Notes under the pieces: model-generated
Seen by the model: the letters and a program-made list of their open reading frames with translations, nothing else
Told to the model about the DNA's origin: nothing
The model's database searches: none
Translations under genes and position numbers: made by a program
Shown: positions 44,432 to 54,005 of the stretch, piece after piece
How the letters are laid out: every line of letters begins with the position of its first letter
How positions within the stretch are numbered: the stretch's first letter is position 1
From: an uncultured Oscillospiraceae bacterium
Lineage (GTDB): Bacteria > Bacillota > Clostridia > Oscillospirales > Acutalibacteraceae
NCBI GenBank assembly: GCA_910588935.1
Contig: CAJUSM010000005.1
Coordinates: 1 to 64,000, forward strand
DNA length: 64,000 nt
Direction of reading: 5' to 3'

Positions 44432-45373
44432 ATGGAGCTGGAAGACCGAAAGAAAAAACAGGCCCGAAAGGCCCGGCGAAAATTGGTTCTGTATCTCCTT
44501 TTCGGGCTGGTCCTGGCGGTGAGCCTGACCCCAAAGGGAAAGGAATTTTGGGGCAAGGCCTGTAGTGCAAGCGGCCTGAACGGCAGGGAGGTGCAGGAGC
44601 AGCTGCTGGAGATCCATGTAATCGATGTGGGCAAGGCAGACGCCATCCTAATCCGCAGCCAGGGCCATGCCGCCCTGTTGGACGCCGGCACCGTAGGAGA
44701 CGGGGACCATGTATCTGACTACCTTTTCCGCTTTGGGGTGGAGGCGCTGGATTACGCCATTGTTTCCCACACCGACAGCGACCATATCGGCGGAATGAGC
44801 CAGGTTTTGTGGGATAGGGAGGTTCAAACCCTGATTCACAGCAGCGCGCCGGGAGAGCCTGAAACCCCAGAGTATGAAAACCTAAAAAATGCCCTCCGCC
44901 GGTTTTCAGTGGAGCTGCGGCAGGTGGAGGCAGGGGAAAGCTTTTCTCTAGGCGCGGCCCGGTTTACTGTGGTGGGGCCTATCTCCTACACTGGCAGGCC
45001 AAACGATGATTCCCTGGTGCTCCGCCTGGAGTGCGGGGATTTCTCCGCTCTGTTCTGCGGGGACGCGGAGAAAGCGGCAGAAGAGGAACTGGTGGCCTCT
45101 GGGGAGAACCTGCAGGCGGATCTGCTTAAAGTGGCCCATCATGGCAGCGCCACCTCCTCCACCCAGGAGTTTCTGGAAAGGGTGCGCCCTAGGTACGGGG
45201 TGATTTCCGTGGGGCCGGACCGGAACCGCCTGCCCAGCCAGCAGGTGCTTCAAAGGCTGGAGGAGATGGGAACCAAGGTGTTTGCCACAGATGTGGAGGG
45301 AGATATTGTCTTTTCATACAACGGGGAACAGCTGACGGTCCGCACCGGCCGGAAAGCCGGCAAAATTTGGTAA
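44432..45373 (+). CDS. ComEC-like metallo-beta-lactamase-fold hydrolase, membrane-anchored
   Basis: A 313-residue protein with a basic start, one membrane helix (about 18-32) and an extracytoplasmic metallo-beta-lactamase domain. The metal motif HTDSDH is at residues 113-118, and the second site AHHGS near residue 238. The LLDAGTVGDGDHV strand fits stand-alone ComEC/Rec2 C-terminal domains. These may act as nucleases or phosphodiesterases on DNA outside the cell. It is followed closely by a DUF3006 gene, a frequent partner. Confidence 0.86.
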   Translation: MELEDRKKKQARKARRKLVLYLLFGLVLAVSLTPKGKEFWGKACSASGLNGREVQEQLLEIHVIDVGKADAILIRSQGHAALLDAGTVGDGDHVSDYLFRFGVEALDYAIVSHTDSDHIGGMSQVLWDREVQTLIHSSAPGEPETPEYENLKNALRRFSVELRQVEAGESFSLGAARFTVVGPISYTGRPNDDSLVLRLECGDFSALFCGDAEKAAEEELVASGENLQADLLKVAHHGSATSSTQEFLERVRPRYGVISVGPDRNRLPSQQVLQRLEEMGTKVFATDVEGDIVFSYNGEQLTVRTGRKAGKIW

Positions 45374-45391
45374 AGGCAAGGGGGGGTTAGA

Positions 45392-45628
45392 ATGGTCAGG
45401 CTGATTATCGACCGCATTGAAGGGGACTTTGCTGTGTGCGAGGGCCCGAACCGGGAGATTGTGGAGATAGAGCGCGCCAAGCTGCCTGAAGGCGCTGGGG
45501 AAGGGGCTGTGCTTATTGAAGAGGACCAGGGAGAGCTCCGGCTGGACCAAGCGGCAGCCGAGGAGCGCCGGCGGCGAATACGGGAGCGGCAGCGGCGGCT
45601 GCTGGAACATAAGGGGCCATTGATTTAG
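45392..45628 (+). CDS. DUF3006-like small protein
   Basis: A 78-residue protein. The N-terminal half (LIIDRIEGDFAVCEGPNREIVEIERAKLP) is the small beta-barrel of DUF3006. The C-terminal half is a very basic helix (EERRRRIRERQRRLLEHKG) that might bind nucleic acid. It starts 18 bases after the metallohydrolase gene and ends at a strong terminator. Confidence 0.78.
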   Translation: MVRLIIDRIEGDFAVCEGPNREIVEIERAKLPEGAGEGAVLIEEDQGELRLDQAAAEERRRRIRERQRRLLEHKGPLI

Positions 45629-45636
45629 GGTAAATG

Positions 45637-45670
45637 AAAGGCGGGGCTGAGAGGCAGCCCCGCCTTTTTT
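45637..45670 (+). terminator. Terminator after the DUF3006 gene
   Basis: AAAGGCGGGGCTG pairs with CAGCCCCGCCTTT, followed by T. It lies between convergent genes. Confidence 0.9.
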
Positions 45671-45690
45671 CTTGTATGGAAAGCAGTCTT

Positions 45691-46884
45691 CTATTTGCTT
45701 TGCTTATAGGAGAAACGCAATGGGGTTTTTCGCCGGAGATGAAGGCCATCAATCTCTTTTCGCCGGATATGAACGCTTTGCACCAGGCCAAAGCCCAGGT
45801 ATAAGCACAGGGAAGAAGAGCCCCCGGCGCTGAAAAAGGGCAGGGTAACACCCATAACCGGCAGTATGGCCAGGCACATGCCCATATTGGTAATGGACTG
45901 GAGGGCTACAATGCCAAAAAGCCCAAAACACATATACCGTCCCAAATCGTCCCGGGCGGAATTGGCCACATGAAGAACCTTTAGCATAAAGAACAGCAAG
46001 AGCAAAATAATCAGAGAACAGCCAATAAACCCCAGCTCCTCTCCAGCTACAGAGAAGATGTAGTCGCTTTGCTGAAAGGTGACCACATTGCTGGCCACCC
46101 GGCTGCCCTGAAACAGCCCTTGCCCCCGGAACTTGCCGCTGCCAATAGAGATGCGCCCCTCGTATTGCTGGTAGCCGGTAGTCATGCGCACATCCGGGTC
46201 GGTGTCCAGGTTAAAAACAGCCACAAAACGCTGCTTTTGGTACTCGGGCATAAAGTACCGCCACACAATGGGCAGGGAGATCAGCAAAGCGCCGGCTAAA
46301 ATAGCAAAGTAGCGCAGCTGCACCCCCGCCGCCAGGCTCATGACGATAAACATAGCGAAAAACACAATGCCCGCTCCCATATCCCCCTGAAGCACACATA
46401 AGAGGATTGGCACCAAAGCATGCAAACCCAACAGGATCACCTGGCCCAGGTCGTTTAGCCGGCCCCTGGTGTTCAGTATATCCAGGTGCTTGGCGTAGGT
46501 AACCATAAAAGCAACTTTTACCAGCTCAGAGGACTGAAAGGTCCTGCCGCCAATCACAATCCAAGCCCGGGCGTCCACGCCGCCGGCGCCCTGAATCTGT
46601 TCTCCAAAAAAGTAGGTGTAAAGCATAAGGAAAACAGAGAAAGCGGCAATCAGTTTCCAGAAGTTGGAGATTTCGGCATAGTCCATGAGACTGACGATGA
46701 CAGCCCCGGCCACGCCCATGGCTACGGCAAGAAGCTGGGTGCGGAAATAATCCGCGGTGGTGGCCCGGGAAACACTTTTCAGCAGGATCAGGCTATAGGT
46801 GGAGATAATGATCAATAGGAGCCAAAGGATGAGGTCGGCGCGCTTTAGGTAGCTGCCAACGCTTTTGAAAATTTGGTTTAGCAT
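45691..46884 (-). CDS. RodA/FtsW/SpoVE-family peptidoglycan glycosyltransferase
   Basis: A 397-residue SEDS protein with about ten membrane helices. Family marks are GRTFQSSELVKVAFMV near residue 115, LQGDMGAGIVFF near 165, GSGKFRGQGLFQGSR near 250, SDYIFSVAGEELGFIG near 277 and LPFFSAGGSSSL near the end. It polymerises lipid II together with a class B PBP. RodA is the best guess from the features, but FtsW and SpoVE cannot be excluded by eye. Transcribed alone. Confidence 0.88.
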   Translation of the reverse strand: MLNQIFKSVGSYLKRADLILWLLLIIISTYSLILLKSVSRATTADYFRTQLLAVAMGVAGAVIVSLMDYAEISNFWKLIAAFSVFLMLYTYFFGEQIQGAGGVDARAWIVIGGRTFQSSELVKVAFMVTYAKHLDILNTRGRLNDLGQVILLGLHALVPILLCVLQGDMGAGIVFFAMFIVMSLAAGVQLRYFAILAGALLISLPIVWRYFMPEYQKQRFVAVFNLDTDPDVRMTTGYQQYEGRISIGSGKFRGQGLFQGSRVASNVVTFQQSDYIFSVAGEELGFIGCSLIILLLLFFMLKVLHVANSARDDLGRYMCFGLFGIVALQSITNMGMCLAILPVMGVTLPFFSAGGSSSLCLYLGFGLVQSVHIRRKEIDGLHLRRKTPLRFSYKQSK

Positions 46885-47008
46885 AGTTTTTCCTTTTTAC
46901 ACGCGGGTTTTATGGTTGGGGGCGTGGAGAAAGGGCGGTTTGCAAAACGTGCCAGTGCCGGTTTCCGGTGTCTTAAAAATAAATTTTACCCCTTTGTTTC
47001 TTCTCCAC

Positions 47009-47194
47009 TAGGGCTTGTTTGAAAATAGAGGAAATGAGGGATTTTAGGCCAGAAGGGGACAATTTCAAGGAGAAGAACCGCTGTAGTTAGCTGCGCTAAC
47101 TACGGCAATCTCGCGATTGACGAGGATTTTCGACGTAGAAAGTGGCCTCTTATGACCAAAAAGACGATGTTTTCGATTTTTCAAACAAGCCCTA
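47009..47194 (+). mobile_element. Miniature TA-flanked element, copy C
   Basis: A 186-bp element with perfect TAGGGCTTGTTTGAAAA / TTTTCAAACAAGCCCTA ends, identical to copy B. The inside shares GACGAGGATTTTCGAC and AAAAAGACGATGTTTTCGAT with copy B. The centre holds an extra palindrome (GTAGTTAGC / GCTAACTAC). It lies upstream of the fhs promoter. Confidence 0.8.
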
Positions 47195-47249
47195 ATGTTG
47201 CCTATTATAGCATACCCCACTTGGTTCGGCAAGTTTTTTTGATTCGGGC

Positions 47250-47278
47250 TTTACTAATCCGGCAAGATAATTTATAAT
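47250..47278 (+). promoter_or_regulatory. Promoter of fhs
   Basis: TTTACT (47250-47255), 17-bp spacer, TATAAT (47273-47278), about 45 bases from the start codon. Confidence 0.72.
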
Positions 47279-47323
47279 GGGGGGAGCAAATACGAAAAAG
47301 ACGGAAAGGTGTTGAGGCATGCT

Positions 47324-49000
47324 ATGATGACCGATATCGAGATCGCCCAGAGCGTAAAGCTAAAGCCCATTCAGGAGATCGGCGAAAAGCTGGGGCTGCT
47401 GGAGGACGAGCTGGAACTCTACGGAAAGTATAAGGCAAAAATAAACGATGCCGCTTTCCACCGGCTGCAGGATAAGCCCAATGGCAAGCTGGTGCTGGTA
47501 ACAGCCATCAACCCCACCCCTGCCGGCGAGGGGAAAACTACCACTACCGCCGGCCTGGGCCAGGCTATGGCAAAAATCGGCAAAAACGCTGTAATTGCCC
47601 TGCGGGAGCCCTCTTTGGGCCCGGTGTTCGGCATTAAAGGCGGAGCCGCTGGAGGCGGCTGGGCCCAGGTGCTGCCTATGGAGGACATTAACCTTCACTT
47701 TACTGGGGACATGCACGCCATCACCTCTGCCAATAACCTGTGCTGCGCCATGCTGGATAACCATATGCAGCAGGGCAACCCCTTGGGCATTGATCCCCGG
47801 CGGATTCTCATAAAGCGCTGCCTGGATATGAACGACCGGGCCCTGCGCAACGTAATTGTGGGCTTGGGGGGCAAAATCAACGGCGTGCCCCGGGAGGACA
47901 ACTTCTGCATTACCGTGGCCAGCGAGGTTATGGCCATCCTCTGCCTGGCAAAGGATATGCCAGACCTGAAAAAGCGGCTGGGGAATATCCTAATTGCCTA
48001 TGATTACCAGGGTAAGCCTGTATATGCCCGGGATATCGGAGCCCAGGGGGCTATGGCCGCGTTGCTCCGAGACGCGGTGAACCCCAACCTGGTTCAGACC
48101 ATTGAGGGCACCCCGGCCATTATGCACGGCGGGCCCTTTGCCAACATTGCCCATGGCTGCAACTCTGTGCGGGCCACCCGCCTGGCCCTGAAGCTGGCCG
48201 ATTACTGCATTACCGAGGCGGGCTTTGGCTCCGACCTGGGGGCGGAAAAGTTTATGGATATCAAGTGCCGTATGGCTGGCCTGGCCCCAGACTGCGTGGT
48301 GGTGGTGGCTACGGCGCGGGCTTTAAAGTACAATGGCGGCGTGCAAAAGGCCGAGCTGGCAGCCGAGAATATTGAGGCCCTGAAAAAGGGAATTGTGAAC
48401 CTGAAAGCCCATGTAGAGAATATGGGCAAGTTTGGCGTGCCCGTGGTGGTGGCCATTAACCGCTTTGGCACAGATACCGCTGGGGAAATTCAGGTAATTG
48501 ACGATTGTTGCAAGGAGCTGGGGGTAAGCTACGCCCTTTCCGAGGTCTTTGGCAAAGGCGGCGAGGGCGGTATGGACCTGGCGGAAACTGTGTGCAAAGT
48601 CATCGAAGAAACCGCCGGAAAAACCCGCTTTGCCCCAATTTATCCCGATGAGGGCCCAGTGGAGGAGAAGATTGAGGCTGTGGCGAAGAAGATTTATGGC
48701 GCGGGCCAGGTGAATTTTACCAACCAGGCCCTGAAATCCCTGAAAGAGGTAAAGGCCTTGGGCGGGGACAATATGCCTGTATGTATTGCCAAAACCCAGT
48801 ATTCCCTTTCTGATGATCCCGCTTTGTTGGGCCGGCCCGAAGGCTTTGGGATTACCATTCGGGACCTAAAGCTCTCTGCGGGGGCGGGCTTTGTGGTGGC
48901 CTATGCAGGGGATATTATGACAATGCCCGGCCTGCCCAAGGCGCCGGCGGCAGAAAAAATTGATGTGGACGATAATTCGGTGATTCATGGGCTGTTCTAA
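47324..49000 (+). CDS. fhs: Formate--tetrahydrofolate ligase
   Basis: A 558-residue enzyme joining formate to tetrahydrofolate with ATP, feeding one-carbon units to purines or the Wood-Ljungdahl methyl branch. The P-loop-like [16 protein letters not shown] is near residue 65, with [19 protein letters not shown] shortly after. I place the start at ATG 47324 with TTGAGG six bases upstream; ATG 47327 and GTG 47309 are alternatives. FolD, the next enzyme of the folate path, is encoded at 55266. Confidence 0.95.
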   Translation: MMTDIEIAQSVKLKPIQEIGEKLGLLEDELELYGKYKAKINDAAFHRLQDKPNGKLVLVTAINPTPAGEGKTTTTAGLGQAMAKIGKNAVIALREPSLGPVFGIKGGAAGGGWAQVLPMEDINLHFTGDMHAITSANNLCCAMLDNHMQQGNPLGIDPRRILIKRCLDMNDRALRNVIVGLGGKINGVPREDNFCITVASEVMAILCLAKDMPDLKKRLGNILIAYDYQGKPVYARDIGAQGAMAALLRDAVNPNLVQTIEGTPAIMHGGPFANIAHGCNSVRATRLALKLADYCITEAGFGSDLGAEKFMDIKCRMAGLAPDCVVVVATARALKYNGGVQKAELAAENIEALKKGIVNLKAHVENMGKFGVPVVVAINRFGTDTAGEIQVIDDCCKELGVSYALSEVFGKGGEGGMDLAETVCKVIEETAGKTRFAPIYPDEGPVEEKIEAVAKKIYGAGQVNFTNQALKSLKEVKALGGDNMPVCIAKTQYSLSDDPALLGRPEGFGITIRDLKLSAGAGFVVAYAGDIMTMPGLPKAPAAEKIDVDDNSVIHGLF

Positions 49001-49436
49001 GGTCTGGGAGTTTGTCGTCCGCTCTCCCGAGGAGACCAGGGCGCTGGCTGAGCGGCTGGCCGCCTGCCTAAAGGGCGGAGAGGTCATTGCCTTTACCGGG
49101 GGCATGGGGGCGGGAAAAACCGCTTTTACCCGGGGGCTGGCCATTGGCCTGGGGGCGGGGGATGTGGCCAGCAGCCCCACCTTTGCCATTGTGAACGAGT
49201 ACCCAGGGCAGATTAATTTGGCCCACTTTGACATGTACAGAATTGAGAGCTGGGAAGACCTGGAAAGCACGGGCTTTTTTGATTATCTGAACGGTGACTG
49301 GGTGGTGGCGGTGGAGTGGAGCGAAAACATTGAGGCCGCCCTGCCGGAACAGGTGATCAAGGTAGACATCCGCCAGGGAGAAGGAGAGGAAGAGCGAAGG
49401 ATTACCATAAGCGCTCCGCAATCTCTTAACCTATAG
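48987..49436 (+). CDS. tsaE: tRNA threonylcarbamoyladenosine biosynthesis ATPase TsaE
   Basis: A 149-residue P-loop ATPase of the t6A37 tRNA modification complex, working with TsaB and TsaD. Walker [11 protein letters not shown] is near residue 38, followed by [11 protein letters not shown] and the VAVEWSEN motif. It overlaps the end of fhs by 14 bases. tsaB follows; tsaD is not in the window. Confidence 0.93.
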   Translation: MGCSKVWEFVVRSPEETRALAERLAACLKGGEVIAFTGGMGAGKTAFTRGLAIGLGAGDVASSPTFAIVNEYPGQINLAHFDMYRIESWEDLESTGFFDYLNGDWVVAVEWSENIEAALPEQVIKVDIRQGEGEEERRITISAPQSLNL

Positions 49437-49526
49437 AAGATTGGGGAGCAAACCCGGCCCGGCGAAACCTAGATCCCCTAATCTTACGAAAAACGCGGAA
49501 CAATAGAAAGGAAGGCGCGGAAAACC

Positions 49527-50219
49527 ATGACCATACTGGGTATCGATTCCTCCGCTGGCCCGGCTTCTGCCGGGGTGGTGCGGGAGGGCAGGCTGCAGGG
49601 GGATTTCTTCCTCAACACCAAGCAAACCCACAGCCAAACCCTACTCCCTATGATCCAGTCGTTGCTGGATAATCTGGGGCTTTCCTGTGGTGAGCTGGAT
49701 CAAATCGCCGTAACCCAGGGCCCCGGCTCCTTTACCGGGGTGCGGATTGGGATTGCCTGCGCCAAAGGCTTGGCTTTGCCTAGGAATACCCCCTGCCTGG
49801 GAGTCTCCACGCTGGAGGCCATTGCCTATGGCTGTCTGGGCCAGGAGGGGCAAATCCTCTGCCCGGCTATGGACGCCCGGCGGGAGCAGGTATATAATGC
49901 CCTGTTCCAGGTGAAAGAAGGGGCCCTCTGCCGGCTTACCCAGGACCGGGCCATCTCTCTGGACGAGCTGGAGGAGGCCTGCCAGGCGTATGGGGACCGG
50001 CTGATTCTGTGCGGGGATGGGGCAGAGCTGTGCCACCGCCGGTTTGCCCGGTGGGGGGCCAGGCTGGCCCCAGAGGCCCAGCGGTTTCAGCGGGGGGCCA
50101 GCGCCGCCCTGCTGGCCCAAGGCCGGCCAGGAGAAGAGCCTGGAGAGCTGCGGCCGGTATACCTGCGGCTGCCTCAGGCGGAGCGGGAATTGAGAAAACG
50201 ACAAGGAAAGGAATCGTGA
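49527..50219 (+). CDS. tsaB: tRNA threonylcarbamoyladenosine biosynthesis protein TsaB
   Basis: A 230-residue ASKHA-fold scaffold. It shows ILGIDSSAGPASAGVV at the start, QTHSQTLLPMI near 32 and the GPGSFTGVRIGIACAKGLA segment near 67. It supports TsaD in making t6A. AAAGGAAGG lies upstream of the ATG. Confidence 0.93.
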   Translation: MTILGIDSSAGPASAGVVREGRLQGDFFLNTKQTHSQTLLPMIQSLLDNLGLSCGELDQIAVTQGPGSFTGVRIGIACAKGLALPRNTPCLGVSTLEAIAYGCLGQEGQILCPAMDARREQVYNALFQVKEGALCRLTQDRAISLDELEEACQAYGDRLILCGDGAELCHRRFARWGARLAPEAQRFQRGASAALLAQGRPGEEPGELRPVYLRLPQAERELRKRQGKES

Positions 50220-50222
50220 GAG

Positions 50223-50669
50223 ATGAAACTGGCAATTGGCTGCGACCACGGCGGCTTTCAGCTAAAGGAGGCCGTGCGGGCTTATCTGGAGGAGCGCCAT
50301 ATGGAATATGAGGATTTTGGGGCTTACAGTACCGATTCTGTGGACTACCCCCTGGTGGCGGTAAAGGTGGCCAGGGCAGTAACCGGCGGCCAGGCAGACC
50401 TGGGGGTGCTGGTGTGCTCTACAGGCATTGGCATATCCATTGCCGCCAATAAGGTGAAGGGAGCAAGAGCCTCGGTGTGTACAAACGAAGAATGCGCCCG
50501 GCTCACCAGGAAGGACAATGATTCCAATATCCTGTGCATGGGCGGCAAGGTGGTAGATGAGGAAACAGGTCTGAGGATTTTGGAGGCCTATCTTGCCGAG
50601 GACTTTGCAGGCGGCCGCCACGCCCGGCGGGTTGGACAGATTCAGCAGATTGAGAACGGCGAGCTGTAA
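50223..50669 (+). CDS. rpiB: Ribose-5-phosphate isomerase B
   Basis: A 148-residue RpiB/LacAB-type isomerase of the pentose phosphate path. It has CDHGGFQLKEAV at residues 7-18, the phosphate loop CSTGIGISIAANK near 66, and SNILCMGGKVV near 101. Three bases separate it from tsaB, so translation is coupled. Ribose-5-phosphate feeds PRPP for upp and pncB. Confidence 0.93.
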   Translation: MKLAIGCDHGGFQLKEAVRAYLEERHMEYEDFGAYSTDSVDYPLVAVKVARAVTGGQADLGVLVCSTGIGISIAANKVKGARASVCTNEECARLTRKDNDSNILCMGGKVVDEETGLRILEAYLAEDFAGGRHARRVGQIQQIENGEL

Positions 50670-50725
50670 TAAAATGCCGGAGGGCAATTGGCCTTTCAAA
50701 AAATACCCAATGGAGTTGAAGTACA

Positions 50726-51364
50726 ATGCAGAATAACAAGAATGTGTTCGTTATGGACCACCCCCTGATCCAGCATAAGCTCACCTTCCTGAGGAGCAAG
50801 GACACTGGTACCAAGGAATTCCGGGAGCTGGTCAGCGAAATTGCCAACCTAATGTGCTACGAGGCCACCCGGAACCTACCCCTAATGGATGTGGAAACCG
50901 AAACCCCTATGCAAAAGACCACCACAAAGGTGATTGCCGGCCGCAAGCTGGCCTTTGTGCCCATTCTCCGAGCAGGGCTGGGCATGGTAGACGGTATGCT
51001 GAACCTGGTTCCTTCCGCCAAGGTGGGCCATGTGGGCCTTTACCGGGACCACGATACCCTAAAGCCTGTAGAATATTACAATAAGCTGCCCCAGGATATC
51101 AGCGAGCGGGACGTTATTGTGCTGGATCCCATGCTGGCCACAGGGGGCTCTGCTGTGGACGCCATTGAAATTGTGAAGCGCAGCCAGCCAAAAAGCGTGA
51201 AATTCCTCTGTATTATTGCCGCGCCAGAGGGCCTGGAGGCCCTGGCCAAGGCTCACCCGGATGTGCATATCTACTGCGCGGCAGTGGATGAAAAGCTTAA
51301 CGAGAACGGCTATATCCTGCCTGGGCTGGGAGATGCCGGAGACAGGATTTTCGGCACCATCTAA
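50726..51364 (+). CDS. upp: Uracil phosphoribosyltransferase
   Basis: A 212-residue salvage enzyme making UMP from uracil and PRPP. The start [14 protein letters not shown] is characteristic, with [11 protein letters not shown] near 77 and the PRPP loop [10 protein letters not shown] near 131. rpiB lies directly upstream. Confidence 0.95.
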   Translation: MQNNKNVFVMDHPLIQHKLTFLRSKDTGTKEFRELVSEIANLMCYEATRNLPLMDVETETPMQKTTTKVIAGRKLAFVPILRAGLGMVDGMLNLVPSAKVGHVGLYRDHDTLKPVEYYNKLPQDISERDVIVLDPMLATGGSAVDAIEIVKRSQPKSVKFLCIIAAPEGLEALAKAHPDVHIYCAAVDEKLNENGYILPGLGDAGDRIFGTI

Positions 51365-51389
51365 AAAATTGCCTGCGGGAGGCAGATCC

Positions 51390-52649
51390 ATGAATCAAGT
51401 CCAGACCTACCCCATTGGCCCTGGCGTCACCCTGAAAAGCTTTGTGGACCCGGCCTTTAAAACCATGCGGCTTTCGGTGAATATGCTGGTGCCCCTGCGG
51501 GCTGCCACTGCCGCGGGCTATGCCCTGCTGCCCTCTCTGCTGGGCCGTGCCACCCGGGAGTTTCCAGATTATACCGCCTTGGGCCGTAAGCTGGCCAGGC
51601 TTTACGGGGCCTCCTTAGGTTCGGCGGTATCCCGGGCCGGGGAGTACCAGGTGCTCACCCTCTCTGCCGGAGGCATTTCCAGCCGGTATGCCCTGGGGGG
51701 CGAGGATATGTTTGGGGAGCTTACCGGCCTGCTGCTTAGCGCCCTGCTAACGCCCCTTACAGACAGCCAGGGCCTGTTCCCTCAGGAAGGCTTTCTCCAG
51801 GAAAAGCGCCAGCAGCTGGAGCAAAAGGACGCGGAACGCAGCGATAAAATCCTCTATGCCCACCAGCGCTGCCACCAGCTGCTTTTTCCCGGCTGCCCAG
51901 CCGGACTGGACAGGCTGGGCAGCCGGGAGGAAATTGAGGCCCTGTGCCGGGAGGAGATGACCTCTGCCTGGCAAACCCTGCTGAAGGAGGCCCGCTTTGA
52001 AATCTTCACCCTAGGGGACTGCCAGCCAGATGTGGAGCTGTTCCGCGAGAGATTTGCCGGCCTGGGCCAGCCCCTTGCCCTAGGGGCGGTGGAGCGCCCC
52101 CTGCCGGAAAGAGCGGAGAGAGTAACCGAGATCCAGCCTCTGTCCCAGTCTAAGCTGGCTATGGGTTTCCGGGTTCAGGCAAAGGCGGAGGAGCGGCTGC
52201 TGTTCCAGCTGATGAGCGCTGTGCTGGGGGAGCCCACCAGCTCCAAACTGTTCTTGCATGTCCGGGAGGAGCAGGGCCTGTGCTATTACTGCGATTCCTC
52301 CTTTTCTTGGGTTACAGGCAGCCTGTTTGTGGAAAGCGGCGTGGAAATCCAGGCGTTGGACCAGGCGGAAACGGCCATTCTTGCCCAGCTGGCGGCCCTG
52401 CAAAGGGGCGAGATCACTAGGGAAGAGCTGGAAAGCGCTAGGCTCTACCTGCTTCATGGCCTGAGAACCGTAGGAGATTCTCTTCACCGGGTTGAGAGCT
52501 GGTATATAAACCGAGCTTTTGACCTGCCAGGCCAGACCCCGGAGCAGGCGGCGGAGCAGCTGATGAAATACACCTGGCAGGACGTGGCCGAAGCCGCAAA
52601 CCGCCTGGTTCCCGCCGGGGTGTTCCGGCTGAAAGGAAGCGAGAGCTGA
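51390..52649 (+). CDS. yfmF: M16-family peptidase-like protein YfmF (inactive partner)
   Basis: A 419-residue insulinase-fold protein lacking the HxxEH zinc motif; the corresponding segment reads AAGYALLPSLLGRAT. Such proteins pair with an active M16 partner, and the yfmF-yfmH pair is linked to elongation factor P modification in Bacillus. The start at 51390 has GGGAGG seven bases upstream; the longer frame from 51216 overlaps upp. It is followed by yfmH with a one-base overlap. Confidence 0.85.
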   Translation: MNQVQTYPIGPGVTLKSFVDPAFKTMRLSVNMLVPLRAATAAGYALLPSLLGRATREFPDYTALGRKLARLYGASLGSAVSRAGEYQVLTLSAGGISSRYALGGEDMFGELTGLLLSALLTPLTDSQGLFPQEGFLQEKRQQLEQKDAERSDKILYAHQRCHQLLFPGCPAGLDRLGSREEIEALCREEMTSAWQTLLKEARFEIFTLGDCQPDVELFRERFAGLGQPLALGAVERPLPERAERVTEIQPLSQSKLAMGFRVQAKAEERLLFQLMSAVLGEPTSSKLFLHVREEQGLCYYCDSSFSWVTGSLFVESGVEIQALDQAETAILAQLAALQRGEITREELESARLYLLHGLRTVGDSLHRVESWYINRAFDLPGQTPEQAAEQLMKYTWQDVAEAANRLVPAGVFRLKGSES

Positions 52650-53917
52650 TGGAGCTGGAAAAAATAGAGAGCCGGCGGGTGGGGGACTATTATTATAAGG
52701 TGCGCCATCCCTCAGGCCTAGACATCTACCTTTACCCCAAAGAGATTGGGCGCAGTACCCGGGCGGTGTTTGCCGTTCGATACGGATCGGTGGACAACTG
52801 TTTCCAGGGGGAGGGGGAGGCTGCCCCCACAGAAATGCCCCTGGGCATTGCCCATTACTTGGAGCATAAGCTGTTTGAAAGCGGCGAGGGTGACGCCTTT
52901 GCCCGCTTTGCCCAGGCAGGGGCCAATGCCAACGCCTATACCGGCGCCGAGTCTACCAGCTATGTGTTCTCCTGCACAGACAGGCTGTATGAATCCCTGG
53001 AAATCCTGTTGGATTTTGTACAGGCCCCCTATTTCACAGAGGAGACCGTGGCCAAGGAGCGGGGAATTATTGCCCAAGAAATTAAGATGTACGACGATTC
53101 TCCCAACTGGCGGGTAGTACTGAACTACCTGCAGGCCATGTACCACGCCCACCCTGTCCGGCAGGACGAGGCGGGCACGGTGGAGAGCATTGCCCAGATT
53201 ACCCCTGCCCATCTGTACCGTTGCTACAATACTTTTTATAATTTGCGGAATATGGCGCTGGTACTGGCCGGGCATTTTCAAAAGGACAAGGTACTGGAGC
53301 TGTGCAGCCAAAAGCTAAAGCCCGCGGGCCCTTTCCAGGTACGGCGGGTGCTGCCCCCGGAGCCGGATACTGTGGTAACGCCTTTGGTGGAGCAGCGGCT
53401 TCCTACAGATATGCCTTGTTTCCAGTTCGGCTATAAGGATAAGGGCGGGCCCAGGAGCGAGGAGGACTTGGCGGCGGTTACGGTGCTGCTGGATGTTTTG
53501 GCCTCTGATGCCTCCCCTCTCTTTCGAGAGCTCTTAGACAAGGGGTTGGTAAATGAAGCCAGTTTTGGCTATCAATATTTTGAAGGCCGAGGCTATGCCA
53601 CCCCTATTTTTGGAGGGGAATCCCGGGATCCACAGGGCGCGGCTAAGGTGATTGCCCGAGAAATTGCCCGGGTAAAGGCCCAGGGCCTGGAGCCAGAGGC
53701 CTTTGAGCTTGCTAAGCGCAGCCTATATGGGGAGGCCATTGGGGCCATGAACCACCCAGGAGGGGTAGCTGGCTCTTTGGCGGATTTTGTACTTCGAGGG
53801 CAAGAGCCCTTTCGGTACATCGACGCTCTGGCGGAGCTTACCTTGGAGCAGGTGGAGGCTAAGCTGGATATTTTTCGGGAGGACCGAAGCGTGCTTTCGG
53901 TGGTAAGGCCTTTGTAG
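52649..53917 (+). CDS. yfmH: M16-family zinc peptidase YfmH
   Basis: A 422-residue peptidase. The zinc motif HYLEH is at residues 69-73 (inverted HxxEH), in the setting PLGIAHYLEHKLFE. The AGANANAYTGAESTSYVFSC segment after it is typical for M16 proteins. It forms the active half with YfmF. The efp gene itself is not in the window. TGATGG overlap shows coupling. Confidence 0.88.
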   Translation: MELEKIESRRVGDYYYKVRHPSGLDIYLYPKEIGRSTRAVFAVRYGSVDNCFQGEGEAAPTEMPLGIAHYLEHKLFESGEGDAFARFAQAGANANAYTGAESTSYVFSCTDRLYESLEILLDFVQAPYFTEETVAKERGIIAQEIKMYDDSPNWRVVLNYLQAMYHAHPVRQDEAGTVESIAQITPAHLYRCYNTFYNLRNMALVLAGHFQKDKVLELCSQKLKPAGPFQVRRVLPPEPDTVVTPLVEQRLPTDMPCFQFGYKDKGGPRSEEDLAAVTVLLDVLASDASPLFRELLDKGLVNEASFGYQYFEGRGYATPIFGGESRDPQGAAKVIAREIARVKAQGLEPEAFELAKRSLYGEAIGAMNHPGGVAGSLADFVLRGQEPFRYIDALAELTLEQVEAKLDIFREDRSVLSVVRPL

Positions 53918-54005
53918 GGTTGCTGCTCCTGCTTTTTTAGGTGGCGGGCTGTATGTGGGGGTTTGGATGTTTCCGCAATTTTTGTTCAGAAAGAAGGATT
54001 GGTGC

